In this document: positions 24,026 through 35,718 of the stretch, piece by piece
Layout: every line of letters starts with the position of its first letter
Numbering within the stretch: the stretch's first letter is position 1
Assembly (NCBI RefSeq): GCF_023078275.1
Contig: NC_062979.1
Span: 19,883,848-19,947,847, forward strand
Length of the DNA: 64,000 nt
From: Leguminivora glycinivorella
Taxonomy: Eukaryota > Arthropoda > Insecta > Lepidoptera > Tortricidae
Direction of reading: 5' to 3'
Position numbers and translations under genes: made by a program
Notes under the pieces: generated by a model
Database searches by the model: none
Told to the model about the DNA's origin: nothing
Seen by the model: the letters and a program-made list of their open reading frames with translations, nothing else

Positions 24026-24611
24026 GGTTTTAGTTTGTTTGTTAAACAAGTACCTACTTCTAAAGCCCTGATTCAATAAACCAACTATAATATTATTTGG
24101 AAAATAATAGAAAGATAAAATTTTCTAGATTTTGTATCGCGTAACCTTATCCAATAAATAATTGCAACTACTACAAGGTCTACAAGGTACTTGAAGAAGG
24201 TAAGCGAGACAAAAATAATAGATGAGTAAATAACATATATGTTTCAGATAAAATTACTGAATTGATGAAAGAGCTCACAAGTTATCATAATCACACCTCT
24301 TGCCGCCCAATGTGCAACAAGATGTACATTTGGGTTCATTGGAATTTTAACTTTCATGTGAATAAATAAAGTAGCATTTCTTTTGTCTCTAAAATTTTTC
24401 GAACAAATGAAACTCATTTTAAAATGAGTCACAACACAACTTTATTCAAAATGCAACTAGGATCAAAATTCTTTAGCAAAATGTTGGTATGGTGGGCATT
24501 GCGAGGTGCTATCTCCAAACTACGTGCTAGAATACATTATAAGTAATGCGACAATAAGTTAATATAGTAGAGATTGATCAAAACGGAACATCAAAACATA
24601 CATTTACACAC

Positions 24612-25130
24612 TTGTTTCCTAAATATGACAGTTATGAAGAAGGTAGCGCACTGTTTTATTTCTATTACCTACATATTATTCTATTCACTGCGATGACATG
24701 CACTACTTGTAATTTCCTGCGCGAAGCAAAGAAGATGCGAAACAACTGTCACATTGTAATCATGAATTGCAATATTTTTTTGCAAATAAAAATTAGAAGA
24801 ACAACTAATGCTACTAGTTGTTTGGATCCAGTATGTCTCTCATCTCGGCTAATTTCTTATAGAAAAAGCAGACTGCGTTTCACAATTCCAAAACAGAAAT
24901 TTGAAAAGGCTTTGTTATTAAATCTAAGTATTCCTGCTTACCACTCGAATGAGGAAGGGAATAAATTCACCGCGACCGGGTTTCCAATGAAGATTAAAAA
25001 AACTCATTTACATCTCAAAGCTATGCGAGTTAATGGGGAGATTTGCGATGCAGGGCACGTCAGTCTTTCGTCTGCGCCAACCCTTATGCCGTTCAAAAAA
25101 AAGTACGTATTTTCATTGATACTTCGTTAG
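24612..25130 (+). other. Unassigned 172-codon open frame
   Basis: The longest frame here that is not explained by a repeat. The predicted chain has an aromatic, hydrophobic N-terminal stretch at about residues 14-30 and otherwise mixed, basic composition. I see no known domain or motif. Codon use follows the local AT-rich base composition, and no clear splice or promoter signal frames it. A chance frame is the most likely explanation. Confidence 0.2.
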
Positions 25131-25498
25131 TCGAACGTCCAGGAAACCAGAGTAATGTGATCAAATATCCTTGAAATCTGTACGTAACCGAAAAAGGATT
25201 TTATACTGGTTCGTTTGTTGCAGGTTGCAGTTGGAATGACACTAAAAGAGACGACACACGAAATCGGTTTGTGGCTGCTGTGATTTGATAGACCAGTCTC
25301 ACAGCAACTATACTTTACTCACTCATTTTGTTTCTATCGTCATAAAGGAGGATCATGCAGGTTTTCAAGCTTGATTGTTCTTATTGATGATGGTTATGCT
25401 TGCTGATCTTCAGTGCTTAACACCAAATATTCCTTGTGATGTGTTTTCCTGAACTAGATCTAATATGATGAACTAACTGATGATGTGTTAATTTCTTG

Positions 25499-25772
25499 GT
25501 ATACAGTATGTAAACTAACGAAAACCATTTACTGTAACCCGTAAATGTCCAGGTGATACTGAGAAACTTTTACTATGGGACCAACACCCAAAACGCGAAA
25601 TAAAAATTTACTCTCCCATAGGAAATACTTACTATAAAATAAAACTACCTATGAAACTGTCAGAAGATATTTTCGTGATTTCGGGGTTGATCCCATAGTA
25701 AAAATTTCTCTGTATCACCTGGACATTTACGGGTTACAGTAAATGGTTTTCGTTAGTTTACATATTGTATAC
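25499..25772. repeat. Foldback element with roughly 110-bp inverted arms
   Basis: GTATACAGTATGTAAACTAA at the left pairs with TTAGTTTACATATTGTATAC at the right. The match continues inwards through TTACTGTAACCCGTAAATGT and TTTACTATGGGA. The spacer is short. No ORF inside. Confidence 0.8.
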
Positions 25773-26552
25773 ACTTTTTGAAGATATAATATAAGTAAGA
25801 AAATTTCACGAAAAAGAATCACTCTAGAGAATAACGTGACGGCTAATAATATGTTAAGCGCCTTTTCCAAGAAATTATTTCCTTGCATCAAATATTTTCT
25901 ACCTGTTTTCATAATCTTTTAATATATTTATTCCAGCAAACATGATGTTGATCATTCATTTCACGCCTGGCGGTGCTTCAAAGCAATACGTTGACACTCA
26001 AGACGAATAGCGTTTGGTGCAACGTACTTCAGAGAACCGGGGTACGATTTATGGAGAGATAAAGGCATACTTATGGAGCATGACTTGCATATTTAGATTA
26101 TTACCCTAAAATTTAGAGTTTGGGGTAAATTTTTAAGTAGTGTCCTTTATACTTGATAGATAATATCTAATATTCGAAAAATACCGGCCTCCAACAAGAA
26201 GGGAAGAGCCCAAGCGATATTTTACCGTACAAAATATTTCTACCATTTTTTGTGGCGGCAAATGACCACTAGCAAAATTGATTGAGTAGGTAATGTCGGA
26301 AAATATACCTAAGTAATTACGTAGAAAATTGTCAAACGTCATAGACAAATGTTGCAACAATTTCTAAAATATGTTTTTGGCTGGCAAAACATCCTACTTT
26401 GAACACGTATCAAACGTTTTAGATCATTTTCCAAAAGTTATACTTTAAATTGTATATTTTTACTTATAAAAAAAAAACTGAAACGACTCCACAGCCAAAC
26501 TAACCAAGCTTTGTGGAGCATAGCGTAGTCATTGTGTCGTACTTCTTGTCTA

Positions 26553-28005
26553 AATATATAAAAGAAGAAGCTGACTGACTGACATATCAACGCACAGCCG
26601 AAACCGCTGGTCCTAGAGATTTCAAATTTGGCACGTAGGTTCCTTATATAGTGTAGAGGAGCACTAAGAAAGGATTTTTCAAAATTCACCTCCTAAGGGG
26701 GTCAAATGGGGGTTCAAAGTTTGTATGGGGAAACAAGATTAGTTTGACTATTTTATTCGAAACTTCACAGGAAGATTCCTTAAGACATATGACTGAATAC
26801 GTGTTTCAGGTTTTTTGAAAATTTAACCCCTAAAAGGGTGAAAAGGGGGTGATAACGTCAAAAAATCAATATGGGTATCGTTTTTATGGTTTATCGGGTC
26901 GCTGATCACGATAAATACAACGTTTTTAAAATCTAACGAGGCGGAAGTGAAATACCTTCTCCCCTGTTGTGGTGCAATGGGGTTTAAATATCAAAAAAAT
27001 ATATAAAAGAAGATATTGACTGACTGACTGACATATCAACACACAGCCGAAACCGCTGGTCCTAGAGATTTCAAATTTGACACGTAGGTTCCTTATATGG
27101 TGTAGAGGAGCACTAAGAAAGGATTTTCCAAAATTCACCTCCTAAGGGGGTCAAATGGGGGTTCAAAGTTTGTATGGGGAAACAAGATTAGTTTGACTAT
27201 TTTATTCGAAACTTCACAGGAAGATTCCTTAAGACATATGACTGAATACGTGTTTCAGGTTTTTTGAAAATTTAACCCCTAAAAGGGTGAAAAGGGGTGA
27301 TACAGTCAAAAAATCAATATGGGTATCGTTTTTATGGTTTATCGGGTCGCTGATCACGATAAATACAATGTTTTTAAAATCTAACGAGGCGGAAGTGAAA
27401 TACCTTCTCCCCTGTTGTGGTGCAATGGGGTTTAAATATATAAAAGAAGATATTGACTGACTGATTGATATATCAACACACAGCCGAAACCGCTGGTCCT
27501 AGAGATTTCAAATTTGGCACATAGGTTCCTTATATGGCGTAGAGGAGCACTAAGAAAGGATCTTTCAAAATTCTCCTCTTAAAAGGGTGAAATGGGGTTC
27601 AAAGTTTGTATGGGGAAACAAGATTAGTTTGACTATTTTATTCGAAACTTCACAGGAGGATTCCTAAAGACATATTATGACTAAGTAAATACATGTTTCA
27701 GGTTTTTTGAAAATTTGACCCCTAAAGGGGTGCAAAGGGGGTAAAGTCAAAAACACAATATGGGTATCGTTTTTATGGTTTATCGGGTCGCTGATCACGA
27801 TAAATACAACGATTTTAAAATCTAATGAGGTAGAAAAGAAATTTTCTCCCCTGTTGTTGTGTAATGGGGTTAAAATATCCAAAATAGCCATAAGTATAGC
27901 TTTAGTTTTTATCTTTACTTCTGGTTCAAGAGATTTCAAATTGACACGGAAGTTCCTTAGAGGAGCACTAAGAAAGGATTTTTCAAAGTTCACCTCCTAG
28001 CATGA
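26553..28005 (+). repeat. 440-bp tandem satellite, three units and a partial fourth
   Basis: The block ATATCAACGCACAGCCGAAA starts at about 26583, 27032 and 27469 (in the latter two as ATATCAACACACAG). The units share GGTCCTAGAGATTTCAAATT, GAGGAGCACTAAGAAAGGAT, TTTATCGGGTCGCTGATCAC and CTTCTCCCCTGTTGTGGTGC. Spacings are 449, 437 and about 428. The fourth unit begins near 27905, is internally shortened and stops where the G-rich array starts. Short minus-strand frames here are by-products. Confidence 0.85.
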
Positions 28006-28011
28006 TAATTT

Positions 28012-28022
28012 GACAGGGGCAA

Positions 28023-28063
<41 letters not shown>

Positions 28064-28700
28064 GGAACGGGATAGGGTTAGGGATAGGGATAGGGATAGG
28101 GATAGGGATAGGGATAGGGATAGGGATTGGGATTGGGATAGGGATAGGGATAGGGATAGGGATAGGGATAGGGATAGGGATAGGGATAGGGATAGGGATA
28201 GGGATAGGGATAGGGATAGGGATAGGGATAGGGATAGGGATAGGGATAGGGATAGGGATAGGGATAGGATAGGGATAGGGATAGGGATAGGGATAGGGAT
28301 AGGGATAGGGATAGGGATAGAGATAGGGATAGGGATAGGGATAGGGAGGGATAGGGATAGGGAGAGGGAGAGGGAGAGGGAGGGAGGGATAGGGATAGGG
28401 ATAGGGATAGGGATAGGGATAGGGATAGGGATAGGGATAGGGATAGGGATAGGGATAGGGATAGGGATAGGGATAGGGATAGGGATAGGGATAGGGATAG
28501 GGATAGGGATAGGGATAGGGATAGGGATAGGGATAGGGATAGGGATAGAAATAGGGATAAAAATAGGGGACGGGGACGGGGATAGGGATAGGAGAGGGAC
28601 GGGGACAGAGACGGGACGGGAACGGGGACGGGGACAAAGATAGAGATAGGGACGGGGACAAAGATAGAGATAGGGACGGGGATAAGAATAGGGATTGGGG
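28012..28700 (+). repeat. Long GGGATA / GGGACA hexanucleotide array
   Basis: About 690 bp of GGGAYA-type hexamers: GGGACA units at 28012-28070, nearly pure GGGATA up to about 28555, with a short GGGAGA patch near 28360, and mixed GGGGAC / AGATAG units to 28700. It gives two minus-strand frames of 271 and 223 codons made of IP, YP and LS repeats, which are translation artefacts of the array. The unit is not the insect telomeric TTAGG. Confidence 0.9.
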
Positions 28701-29283
28701 TCGGAATAATCGGTCGGCAATCGATATCTAGGCAGTGTAAAATGCAGGTGGCTCAGTGGGAAGGTATTAGTAAGTAGGCATCGGCGAGTATCCTGCATCC
28801 GTAATAACTATTACATTCAATGTGCTGTAAGAAGATCGTTGTTTGCTTGCCTTTTATATGTTTACGTTTGCAATAAGTATAAGCAAAATGGAAAAAAATG
28901 TAAGCGATAATGCAAGGAAGTACTTTTTACCCTACCGACCATAGCGTCGAGATACTGGCTATGTGGGTTGTATGAAGTTTCCCCAGTATAAATATTTATA
29001 TAGGTAAAATACATACATATTCGTACCTACTACCTACGCTGTGGTCGCTGTGTAACAATTATACAATCATTGCAAGAATTTCTTTAAAAACAATAGGTGT
29101 AAGGTACAGTCAGCCAAAACCGGACCGTACAGCAAATAGATCAGTTACAATGGCCCTCCAGTCGAGAATTGCCCCGCTTTACCTTAATCGAAATAATCGC
29201 GGACAGATGTACCTACAAAGAAACCTACGGATCCAAATGAAAATCTTATTTTTTGTAAACATTTCAATAAGAATACTTTTATT

Positions 29284-29313
29284 ACGCGGGCGAAGCCGCG
29301 GGTAAAAGCTAGT
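29284..29313 (+). mobile_element. Helitron-like 3' terminus
   Basis: A CGCGG/CCGCG hairpin at 29285-29300 is followed by GGTAAAAGCTAG and a T. A hairpin roughly 10 nt before CTRR, then T, is the Helitron 3' signature. The body upstream is not recognised. Confidence 0.5.
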
Positions 29314-29381
29314 TTTTAATAAATAAATAAATATATGAGGAAAGAAATAATACATTGTATAATTCAATTAAAAGAATAAAT

Positions 29382-29704
29382 GGGCCATTTTTTTTAAAGT
29401 TGTCCACCCCACTTTTTTTAGGATCTGGAAATTTTTATGTGGTTTCAACTCAGAATCGCGAGCTCTTTCAATTTTATTAGGAGATAAAAAGTGTCCCAAG
29501 GTTTTTTTCCCATTCCGTTACCATTTTTATACATTTTTTATAGCGGTAAACGGAATGGAAGGTTCGAAAAAAATTATGGAAATCTTGGGACATTTTTTTT
29601 CTCCTATCAGGTTCGAAAGAGCTCGCGATTCTGAGTATTAATCACGTAAAAAATACCCATGTTACAAAAAAAGTGGGGTGGGCAACTTTGAGAAAAATGG
29701 CCCA
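29382..29704. repeat. Foldback element with roughly 150-bp inverted arms
   Basis: Left GGGCCATTTTTTTTAAAGTT pairs with right CTTTGAGAAAAATGGCCC. Inner parts CTCAGAATCGCGAGCTCTTT / GAAAGAGCTCGCGATTCTGA and CCATTCCGTTACC / GGTAAACGGAATGG also pair, so most of the element folds on itself. Confidence 0.8.
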
Positions 29705-30339
29705 AATAAGACTACGTTCATAAATCCCGATTCAACAATATTCAGTAAATATAAAATGAATACCAATCAGGAATAATTTGACAAAAAGGAACATGAAAAT
29801 ATAACAACGTTAATCACCCAAGTTTGATTGACACTCCGTCAGAGGGCAGGCCGGTCAGTAACATGGGGATTTGCACGTGGCACCTAATTGGCACTTTTAA
29901 TCCATACAAATATCTACAATATGAATTCGATATCAGAAGCAAATTGTATTTTCTTGTCGAAATGACTGTGCGACAAAAAATCGAGAAGCTAACGACGTTG
30001 TAACATTTTAATCATTACCTATAGACACTATAGTTCAATTAATATACACTTGAATTCATTCGCAGAACTGAGATTTGTGCTTTTTGGTCAATAAAGTAAG
30101 TACCTAAACGAATTACCATATATGGTAATTGGTGGTAATACAATTTTGCAAAATATTCTGTTTGATGTCCATTAGAAAGAAATGAGCACATACGAGTAGA
30201 AACGCCTACCTAAGACTGTTAGGTAATTAAGAATGAAATTATAATTATGTTTATAAAAATATAAAATAATCATCTTGACCTGTGAATGTTAATATAATAC
30301 AAATTTCTGTTTTTTTTTTATAATTTTATCTAATTAATG

Positions 30340-30540
30340 ATTTTATTAATATTTAAGCCTGTACATAATTTATGAATTATTTTATAGTTAAGTTATTGTA
30401 ATTATTATTGTTAGAATAGATAAGGGCATGTTTTTGTACGCCAAAAGGCAAAACATAGTGATACCATATTTATAATTTTATTCACCACTGTATACTGTAG
30501 GTACTATGTTTTACAAATAAACACTTTGAACTTGAACTAA
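30340..30540 (+). repeat. LINE 3' UTR with TTGAAC tail
   Basis: CGCCAAAAGGCAAAACATAG and ACAAATAAACACTTTGAACT form a typical LINE 3' terminus with a poly(A) signal. Confidence 0.5.
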
Positions 30541-31369
30541 TGACCTAATTGTCATTCTTGTAGATTTTGGTACAAGTTTCATACAATATTGCCCATACTT
30601 CATCCTTCATTTCGTTATATTTGTGTAACATGTGTTTACATTACAGCGCCTTCTCCATAACTCTTTCACGTTTTAGAATACCTGCGTCACTCATACGAGT
30701 AGCAAAAACGTCACAGACACTGACATTGTATAGAGAAAGTGAGAAGCGCTCCCAAACGGTTTCTAGAACCAAAAGTTACATACATTTTCCGTTGACATAT
30801 TCTAAAGCATCATAAACTCATGGAAGCAGCTCAAGGAAAACAGAAACTGAGCTGATGTCGCTGATGATTAAGTACCTTTTAATCTAATTACAGGAAAGCC
30901 ACTCATGCGGACACATCAAGAAACAAATGCCGCACGCAACGTTAATGAAAACAATCAACAGATTAAAAACACATCAGCAGTTGAGTTGGATTGCTCTTAA
31001 TTTCGTTGTTATCACGTTTTGCTAATTTATCCACTATTTTCATGACATATGAGTGCTCTCACGGAGATTATTGATACATACAGGAGTGATGATTGGTGAG
31101 TAAATTTTATTGGTGGCTTAGAGAAGAATGAATGAACATGATGAGAAAATACATAAATTGAAGGCGACCTTTTGATTTCAGCTTAAGTATTCCAGATGTC
31201 CAGAATTATGTAAACATTGCTAATTTTCAAAAACATAAGCGTTTTTCAAAAAGATACGAAGGAGGAGGATGGCTTGAAGATAATTATACTAGCGTATATT
31301 TGAGACGATTCACTGAGTATAATCATCTTTTGGTGGCCAAACAGGCCAATGCACAACGGAAGAACGAAA

Positions 31370-31620
31370 CTTTGCCACAGAGTTGACAAAGGCAGCTCGC
31401 GATGAGGATGATATTACTGTTATATACGTGTGGAGGGAGGAAGCGGGAGAGGATAGCTGAAGAAAAGGTGGATAGACTATGTGAGAGATTATATGAAACG
31501 AATGCTGTGTGAATGATGAGATGACGTCCGAAAGACAGATATTATGGAAGAAAAAGACATTACTGAGCTGACTCCAAGTAATTGGGATAAGGGCAAGCGA
31601 ATGATGATGTATATAATATG
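31370..31620 (+). pseudogene. RTE-type LINE 3' end, degraded
   Basis: Short frames read KKRWIDYVRDYMKR, then in another frame NDEMTSERQILWKKKT, followed by a CTCCAAGTAATTGGGATAAG segment and an ATGATGATG tail. This is the terminal ORF2 block and 3' tail of an RTE-type element common in Lepidoptera. Frameshifts and stops are frequent. Its 5' limit is not clear. Confidence 0.6.
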
Positions 31621-31878
31621 TATACTGTTACTTCAATACTACTACAGCCTTGAAGAACTGCCTAGAAGTTAAAACCTGTGTAAGTACTGTCTTCTGAATG
31701 CACGGTTCCAATTATAATCTATTTATACGATAAATAAAGTTAGCGACTAAAGTATGTATGTACTCATTAATTTATTGCCAAAAACTCATTTAAGTGCTGT
31801 ACATTGGCCATTCCCCTATGTCCATAAGCACTACGGAAACAATAAGCTACAGCCGAATGTACGAATTAAAATGCTCCG

Positions 31879-31916
31879 GGACGAAGCCGCAGGCGAAGCC
31901 GCAGGCGAAGCCGATT
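31879..31916 (+). repeat. Three tandem GACGAAGCCGCA-like units
   Basis: Three 12-bp units of GCGAAGCCGCAG type, a GC-rich minisatellite resembling the Helitron-like hairpin at 29.3 kb. Confidence 0.55.
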
Positions 31917-32012
31917 ATAAGCCTGAACGAAGAGAATACTTCACAAGTGCTTCGATAAGCTTCTGTAGTATTACACTTGTAGTTTTTACATAATACGAGT
32001 ATATATATATGT

Positions 32013-32068
32013 CGCTGAGAGAAATTTGCATTTGCATTTGCGTTAATTTAACAAGTTCGACTTACTTA
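32013..32068 (+). repeat. Truncated CACTGAGAGAAA MITE
   Basis: GCTGAGAGAAATTTGCATTT and TTAACAAGTTCGACTT correspond to the left end of the 14.5 kb copy; the rest is lost. Confidence 0.6.
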
Positions 32069-32280
32069 AATACTTTACAAGAGCTACCCTAAGCTTCTGA
32101 AGTAGTAGGTACTTAGTTGTAAATATTTCCACGTGAGAAACAATAGTTTGGTAAATAAATATCTGCTACAACTTTGGTGAATAAATTGCAAAAATTAAAT
32201 GCAAAAACATTAAACTTATCACTGTTATGATTATGAGTGATAGTAGGTACAGAATTTGGAAAATTTATATTATATTAGCC

Positions 32281-32825
32281 TTTTTAGGGTTCCGTAGTCA
32301 ACTAGGAACCCTTATAGTTTCGCCATGTCTGTCTGTCCGTCCGTCCGTCCGTCCGTCCGCGGATAATCTCAGTAACCGTTAGCACTAGAAAGCTGAAATT
32401 TGGTACCAATATGTATATCAATCACGCCAACAAAGTGCAAAAATAAAAAATGGAAAAAAATGTTTTATTAGGGTACCCCCTACATGTAAAGTGGGGGCTG
32501 ATATTTTTTTTCATTCCAACCCCAACGTGTGATATATTGTCGGATAGGTATTAAAAAATGAATAAGGGTTTGCTAAGATTGTTTTTTGATAATATTAACA
32601 TTTTCGGAAATAATCGCTCCTAAAGGAAAAAAAAGTGCGTCCCCCCCCCTCTAACTTTTGAACCATATGTTTAAAAATATGAAAAAAATCACAAAAGTAG
32701 AACTTTATAAATACTTTCTAGGAAAATTGTTTTGAACTTGATAGGTTCAGTAGTTTTTGAGAAAAATACGGAAAACTACGGAACCCTACACTGAGCGTGG
32801 CCCGACACGCTCTTGGCCGGTTTTA
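32281..32825 (+). repeat. GGTTCCGTA-type dispersed element, full copy
   Basis: GGGTTCCGTAGTCAACTAGG at the start, a TCCG microsatellite at about 32335-32358, and CCCGACACGCTCTTGGCCGG at the end. Confidence 0.75.
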
Positions 32826-33418
32826 TTAATGGGATTGCCAGGATTGAAATTCAAAAGTATTAGATTCTCAAAGTGTCGAAGGTCGCTCGACATGTTTCGA
32901 GAAGCATTTTCATCATATAATGGTAGTAACTATAACTATCCCTACTTATAATGCACAGATGCAGCATTTTTACCTTCCCTTTAATTACAGGGTTGCATCC
33001 TTAACTATATCTCACTGACCACAAACACCGCAGCTACTCTATAATTACGCAACAGCTGATACGAATCGCCCGATCGGTCCATCGATACGTCCGATCCGAT
33101 CCGATCCGATGCGGAGCGCGACCAATTTTATTCACAAATTCCGATATCGATGGTATCTGCATCGCCATAATAGCCTAGTTGTTTTTAAAACAATATGTGA
33201 GTAGTGTTGTTAAACTGGAGTCTTTTGAAGACTTTTAGAAAACTAAAAGAATCTGTGTTGAAAAAAAGCTTTACTTATTTTTGTTGGGTGATAGGCATTT
33301 AAAAGTATTGACTTGTTACAGTGTTCTAACAGAAAGAGAGATGAGTCTTAATAGATGTCTTAAGAGAGTCTCATGATATATTTTATATTTCTGTGCAAAC
33401 TATGATAATCTAAGTATA

Positions 33419-33889
33419 CAGGGTGTCCCAAGACTATGGGACATGAACGGAAAGTACCTTAAATATCGTAGATAGGGTATTTTGCTACAAGAAGACTTTA
33501 TTTTATTTTTAAAACTAAGTAAAACTCCATTCATAGATTTTTAAATAATTACATGGTTAAACCGGGAATCAAACCCGCTACACGAGAAAAAAAAAACATC
33601 CTGTAATTTTGTCATACCGATCGATAGGCTTCATCATAAAGATTATCTTTCTCTAAATAACATAGTGTCGGAGATAAAAGGAAGACCATGAATTTTAACA
33701 TTTTACATGCAGACTCCTTAGCCTTAAAATTTGTCCATACATTAAAAAAAAAAAAAAAAAAAAAAAATTTTTTTTGAATGCAGTTTTACCAAGTTTTAAA
33801 AATAAAATAAAGTCTTCTTTCAGCAATATATCCTATCTGTGATATTTTAGGTACTTTCCCTTCATGTCCCATGGTCTTGGGACACCCTG
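33419..33889. mobile_element. CAGGGTGTCCC MITE with TA duplication
   Basis: Terminal inverted repeats of roughly 40 bp start CAGGGTGTCCCAAGAC and end GTCTTGGGACACCCTG, flanked by TA (33417-33418 and 33890-33891). The interior includes AAACCGGGAATCAAACCCGC (about 33558), whose complement looks like a tRNA B box, and an A/T run near 33745-33774. Confidence 0.8.
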
Positions 33890-33894
33890 TATAC

Positions 33895-35330
33895 TCGTAA
33901 CTCAACAGTCAGACCTCATGAGTAGATGAGTGATGAAAAGACTATCATCAATTTTAGAACCTTTAAAAAAATCATTGTATTTTATATGTTGTATTTAAAT
34001 AAAATTACAGGAAATGACGAGTTTTTAAGGGATCTTTACCAACTTTTTAGCAGTACAAGAAAGTCATTTCTTATAGTCTTAAAACTTCAAAGACTCAAGT
34101 CTTTCACAACACTAAACGCAGAACCAAACGGTGGGTAGTGTGAATCTGATAAGAGTAGATGTTGAATGGATATTGTTATAGGGACATGTTTTGTATCAGT
34201 ATAATGTCCTGCTAGCGTTAAATGGGCGCTAAGTAGGCACGAATCCGGATTTATTTGAGTTCAGAAGGTCAATAGGTATAGTAAGTGCGACTGCTGGATA
34301 AGTGTGAATATTTTTCTCATTGGGACCTGGAGGGCGATTTTTGAATCTCGCATACGGGATTTTTCCACTAAATACCGGTTGAAAACGGTGACTTGGTTAT
34401 TATTTTCAGTGACAATCTTCTGAATTCGAACGCGTGAGACTCAAAAATCGGCGCGCTGTTTAGAGACAGTTCCTGCTTTTGCCACTAGACGTAGTAGCAA
34501 GTAGCAATTTTTTTTATCACGATATAATGGTGTTTTAGGTCATTGGAAAGCCTGCGTTAAGCTGATAAAATAAATATTTCTACCTTCGTACCTTCGTGCT
34601 TGCCTTCATCTCAGTCAGTTAGGGTTGGTGCAGAATGTCTTTCTCTTTTCTACATCTATAATATTTACTACTTACATACTTACACGTGGAACGATAAGAT
34701 GATCATTTAAAGAATATATTTCGTTACTTTAAAATGTAAAATAATTATGTAAAGTTTACATATTTATAATTTAACAAACATTGACAAGATACAATGACAG
34801 AACAATCTTCACCATTATAAATTTACAAGATAAGATTCTTAGAACCCAAGTTAAGGTCCAAAATTGTAATCAGCCGAACAAAATCTGAGGGAGTTCCAAT
34901 TATTAAAATCGCTGCGATAAAATCGGTTAATGAAGAAACGGTACTTGAGATCCCGATCGATGCACTAAATCTGAAATTGATTTCACTCCTTCGATATGAA
35001 ATCGATCGAAAACTGATTAATAATGTTCGCATTTCAGAGGGATATACTTCACGTTTAGACTGCAGTGTTTGCGCTTCAGTATTTTGGCATGTATTATTAT
35101 TCTAATTTTACTATTATGTTACTATACTATACATTACTATAGTTCTGAGAACATAAAAACTTAAAAAAGATTCGATTCAATTTCGATGTAGAAAAAGAAA
35201 AACTCGTTAAGCAATATTTTTGACTACATTGTATTATATTATGTAGGTATATTATTTTTCACGTGATGGTTTCATCGGAAGATCAGCGTTAGAAGTAACC
35301 AGCAACACGCTGAGATGAGGCCATTTCGTG
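33895..35330. other. No gene seen
   Basis: Unassigned, AT-rich. No frame over 70 codons and no repeat recognised. Confidence 0.6.
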
Positions 35331-35334
35331 GCAC

Positions 35335-35436
35335 TTCATTACTTTCTGTCTTTGTTGTTATGTGTATTTTGTCTTGCCTGTATTCACGAATAAATGTTTA
35401 TTCTATTCTATTCTATTCTACATAGTTGGAATCAGC
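35335..35436 (+). repeat. LINE 3' UTR with (ATTCT)n tail
   Basis: TTGCCTGTATTCACGAATAA followed by four or so ATTCT units. The same tandem motif ends the CR1-like LINE at 57.3 kb on the other strand, but the preceding UTR differs. Confidence 0.55.
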
Positions 35437-35479
35437 TTTTTTCCTGCTTCGTTTGACCTGGGTCGAGTTTGGGCGAGAC

Positions 35480-35718
35480 GATCTGAAAACTTTGGTGTCG
35501 CTTAAGTTATCATAGAATATACTTATTGATTTTGTGGGAAGAAACGAGCTGGGAACCTTAAACAGTGTGTGTGTACATGAGTACAATCCAGGTCTCTTTA
35601 AAGCAAGAGTAAATAGGTATCTCATAGGTAAGCATGCTCCACCGTAGACCGCATCATCACTTACCATCAGGTGTGATCGTGGTCAAACATCTACTACCTA
35701 TTCATACTAAAAAAAAAT
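35480..35718 (+). repeat. Possible second LINE 3' end
   Basis: The plus strand reads FKARVNRYLIGKHAP near 35595-35640, like the last codons of some LINE ORF2 proteins, then CATCATCACTTACCATCAGG and an A-rich end. The related wording CATCAGGCGGCTCGTCTGCT occurs at about 19028. Family unknown. Confidence 0.4.

Noticed and set aside
23291..24076. Minus-strand frames of 87-153 codons
   Set aside because: Antisense to the R1-clade ORF2 end and its 3' UTR; no motif in them.
26553..28000. CRISPR-like repeat-spacer array
   Set aside because: The units are about 440 bp and repeat over their whole length; there are no short repeats with unique spacers and the DNA is eukaryotic in character.
28012..28700. 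Interstitial telomere repeat
   Set aside because: Insect telomere repeat is TTAGG; the unit here is GGGATA/GGGACA, with only one GGGTTA-like variant near 28075.
27983..28798. Frames of 271 and 223 codons on the minus strand with IP, YP and LS repeats
   Set aside because: They are translations of the GGGATA hexanucleotide array. All frames stay open because the unit length is a multiple of three; there is no sign of a gene.
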